DNA of 64,000 nucleotides, taken from assembly GCA_947177165.1 (NCBI GenBank), contig CAMWTP010000009.1, positions 32,761 through 96,760 on the forward strand, written 5' to 3'. The position numbers and the translations under genes are program-made. This document shows, one piece after another, positions 62,830 to 64,000 of the stretch (positions are counted from its first letter, which is position 1; each line of letters opens with the position of its first letter). This DNA is from an uncultured Lachnospiraceae bacterium. Lineage in GTDB: Bacteria > Bacillota > Clostridia > Lachnospirales > Lachnospiraceae. The notes under the pieces were generated by a model that saw only the letters and a program-made list of their open reading frames with translations, ran no database searches and had not been told where the DNA came from.

Positions 62830-63447
62830 GTGAAATTATCAGAAAAAATTATAGAACTAAGAAAAGCAAATGGAATGACTCAGGAAGAACTTGCGGCAAT
62901 ATGTAACGTCAGCAGGCAATCTGTATCGAAATGGGAAGCGGATATTGCATTGCCGGAGACAGAAAAACTATTGATACTAGGAGATACTTTTCGGGTATCT
63001 ATGGATATTTTATTAAAAGATGAGTTGACGTTGAATGCTGCAAAAGATGTTCATGGTTGTGGCAGCAATGCAGTCCATAAAAAGAAACAGGAATTATATG
63101 AAGGAATATTGATTAAAGAAAGCATAGCGGACGATAGTATTCTCGATTGCCTTAATATTCATAAAATTGAATTGTGGAATACTGGCGGAAAACCCAAATA
63201 CTGGACTGCACTATTTTTTACAAGTGACAGAAAAGATTTTCCCGAACAAATTTCAAAAGTCATGCTGTCTGATGCTGATACACATGCGAATTGGTTTGTT
63301 GATTTTAAGGCAGGTAATGACAAATACATTGTGTTTAAAGACAGGATTTTAAAATATCAGATTGGAAATCAGACTGAAAAAGAATATGTGTGCAATGAGT
63401 GCAGGAAATTAGGTATATCTAATGAGCAGATGAACTGGTCAGAATAG
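62830..63447 (+). CDS. XRE-family regulator with unknown C-terminal domain
   Basis: About 205 residues. The HTH is GMTQEELAAICNVSRQSVSKWEADIALPETEKLLILGDTF, the subgroup with SRQSVSKWE common in Firmicutes. The C-terminal region (about 80-205) is globular, with WTALFFTSDRKDFPEQ and CNECRKLG, and is not recognised. The GTG after AGGAGGAGG is used. It ends nine bases before the peptidase gene. Confidence 0.82.
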   Translation: MKLSEKIIELRKANGMTQEELAAICNVSRQSVSKWEADIALPETEKLLILGDTFRVSMDILLKDELTLNAAKDVHGCGSNAVHKKKQELYEGILIKESIADDSILDCLNIHKIELWNTGGKPKYWTALFFTSDRKDFPEQISKVMLSDADTHANWFVDFKAGNDKYIVFKDRILKYQIGNQTEKEYVCNECRKLGISNEQMNWSE

Positions 63448-63455
63448 GAGGAAAC

Positions 63456-64000
63456 ATGAGGGTATTATTAACGTCAGCAGGTTTAGAAACTGAAGAAATT
63501 AAAGAGTGTTTTGTGGATATGGCAGAAAAAGATATGTCTCTCGTAAAAGTCTTATTTATTCCTACAGCGGCAATCGATGCAGATGCAATAGAAGTTTTGC
63601 CAAAATGTATGCATGATCTGTTAAAATGCGGTATCTCAGATAAGAATATTGACGTATGCGATTTACATGCCGGAATGGAGTTTGAGAAGCTGCAGCAATA
63701 TGATGTGGTATATTTGTGCGGCGGAAATACACGTTATTTGCTTGAAAGAATCAATGCTACAAGGTTTAATGAGTCTTTGATGGAGTATATCAATGACAAT
63801 GGCCTGGTAATAGGGGTAAGTGCTGGAAGTCTCATTTTCTCCAATAATTTAGATAATAATTTGGGTTTGATTGATACGAAATTGGACGTTCACTGCATAA
63901 TTGGGGAAAAAAGGGGCAAATTGACATATCCATTTAAAAATAATGTAAAACTTACAAATACATGTGCGCTTGTAATACGGGATTTTCCGGATGGTGTGGA
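63456..64000 (+). CDS. S51-family peptidase (dipeptidase E-like), 3' end outside window
   Basis: 181 residues are present with no stop. RVLLTSAGLETEEIKECF starts the fold, VVYLCGGNTRYLL precedes the nucleophile region GVSAGSLIFS (Ser in GxSAGS), and a candidate His is in DVHCIIG. Family members cleave Asp-X dipeptides or are uncharacterised homologues. AGGAGG precedes the ATG. It is absent from the ORF track because it is open at the window end. Confidence 0.88.
   Translation, partial: MRVLLTSAGLETEEIKECFVDMAEKDMSLVKVLFIPTAAIDADAIEVLPKCMHDLLKCGISDKNIDVCDLHAGMEFEKLQQYDVVYLCGGNTRYLLERINATRFNESLMEYINDNGLVIGVSAGSLIFSNNLDNNLGLIDTKLDVHCIIGEKRGKLTYPFKNNVKLTNTCALVIRDFPDGV

Overview
The window looks like a chromosomal segment from a spore-forming, gut-type Clostridia, most likely Lachnospiraceae. 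Pointers are spoIVB, a T-box leader on trp genes, a two-gene SUF pair (sufC plus one SufBD protein), LytTR/GHKL signalling, strong AGGAGG ribosome sites and a fairly GC-rich backbone broken by AT-rich islands. This is inferred from gene content and sequence style; no database search was possible. No rRNA, tRNA or CRISPR array was recognised.

Layout: 1-11.5 kb is ordinary backbone: a 5'-truncated RND transporter, spoIVB, a coiled-coil protein, potABCD polyamine uptake and lepA. From 11.5 to 30 kb lies an accessory block between lepA and hemW, which are often neighbours in Firmicutes. It holds a divergent XRE regulator pair, a Ser-rich secreted protein, a first glycan gene group (polytopic membrane proteins, SH3 protein, dolichol-phosphate-type GT2), an AAA/PD-(D/E)XK protein and a second, very AT-rich surface-glycan cluster: three GT4, two GT2, a Wzx-type flippase and a large membrane protein. 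That cluster ends at a gmhA-like gene lacking its 5' part. An Rpn-type nuclease gene follows.

From 30 to 50 kb the backbone returns: hemW, csoR, a ThyX-like gene, nfeD plus an SPFH protein, a LytTR/GHKL two-component system, a toxin-antitoxin locus with a broken toxin, sufC plus a SufBD partner, nitroreductase, Nudix, glycerate kinase, Uma2, a TetR/membrane pair, then promoter-T-box-trpDCFBA (no trpE or trpG here) and an isochorismatase-like hydrolase. TrpF carries an unusual tandem hexapeptide insertion.

From about 50.3 to 62.4 kb is a mobile element: tyrosine integrase, XRE repressor, excisionase, iteron-like repeats and an oriT-like region, and a MobV-type relaxase. Its cargo includes a RecQ-like helicase with an apparent C-terminal nuclease domain, overlapping an unrecognised partner gene. 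A second module, hicA-hicB-SEC-C/HEPN-like protein-small acidic protein, has a near-ideal promoter with an internal palindromic operator and lies between inverted copies of an IS end. Possible att repeats (19 of 20 bases identical) bound the element, and a fused integrase/XRE scar lies just beyond the right one, suggesting repeated insertion at this site. An XRE regulator and a truncated S51 peptidase close the window.

The two cargo modules are the best candidates for an undescribed system; both have the overlapping gene organisation typical of defence or toxin cassettes, but function is inferred only.
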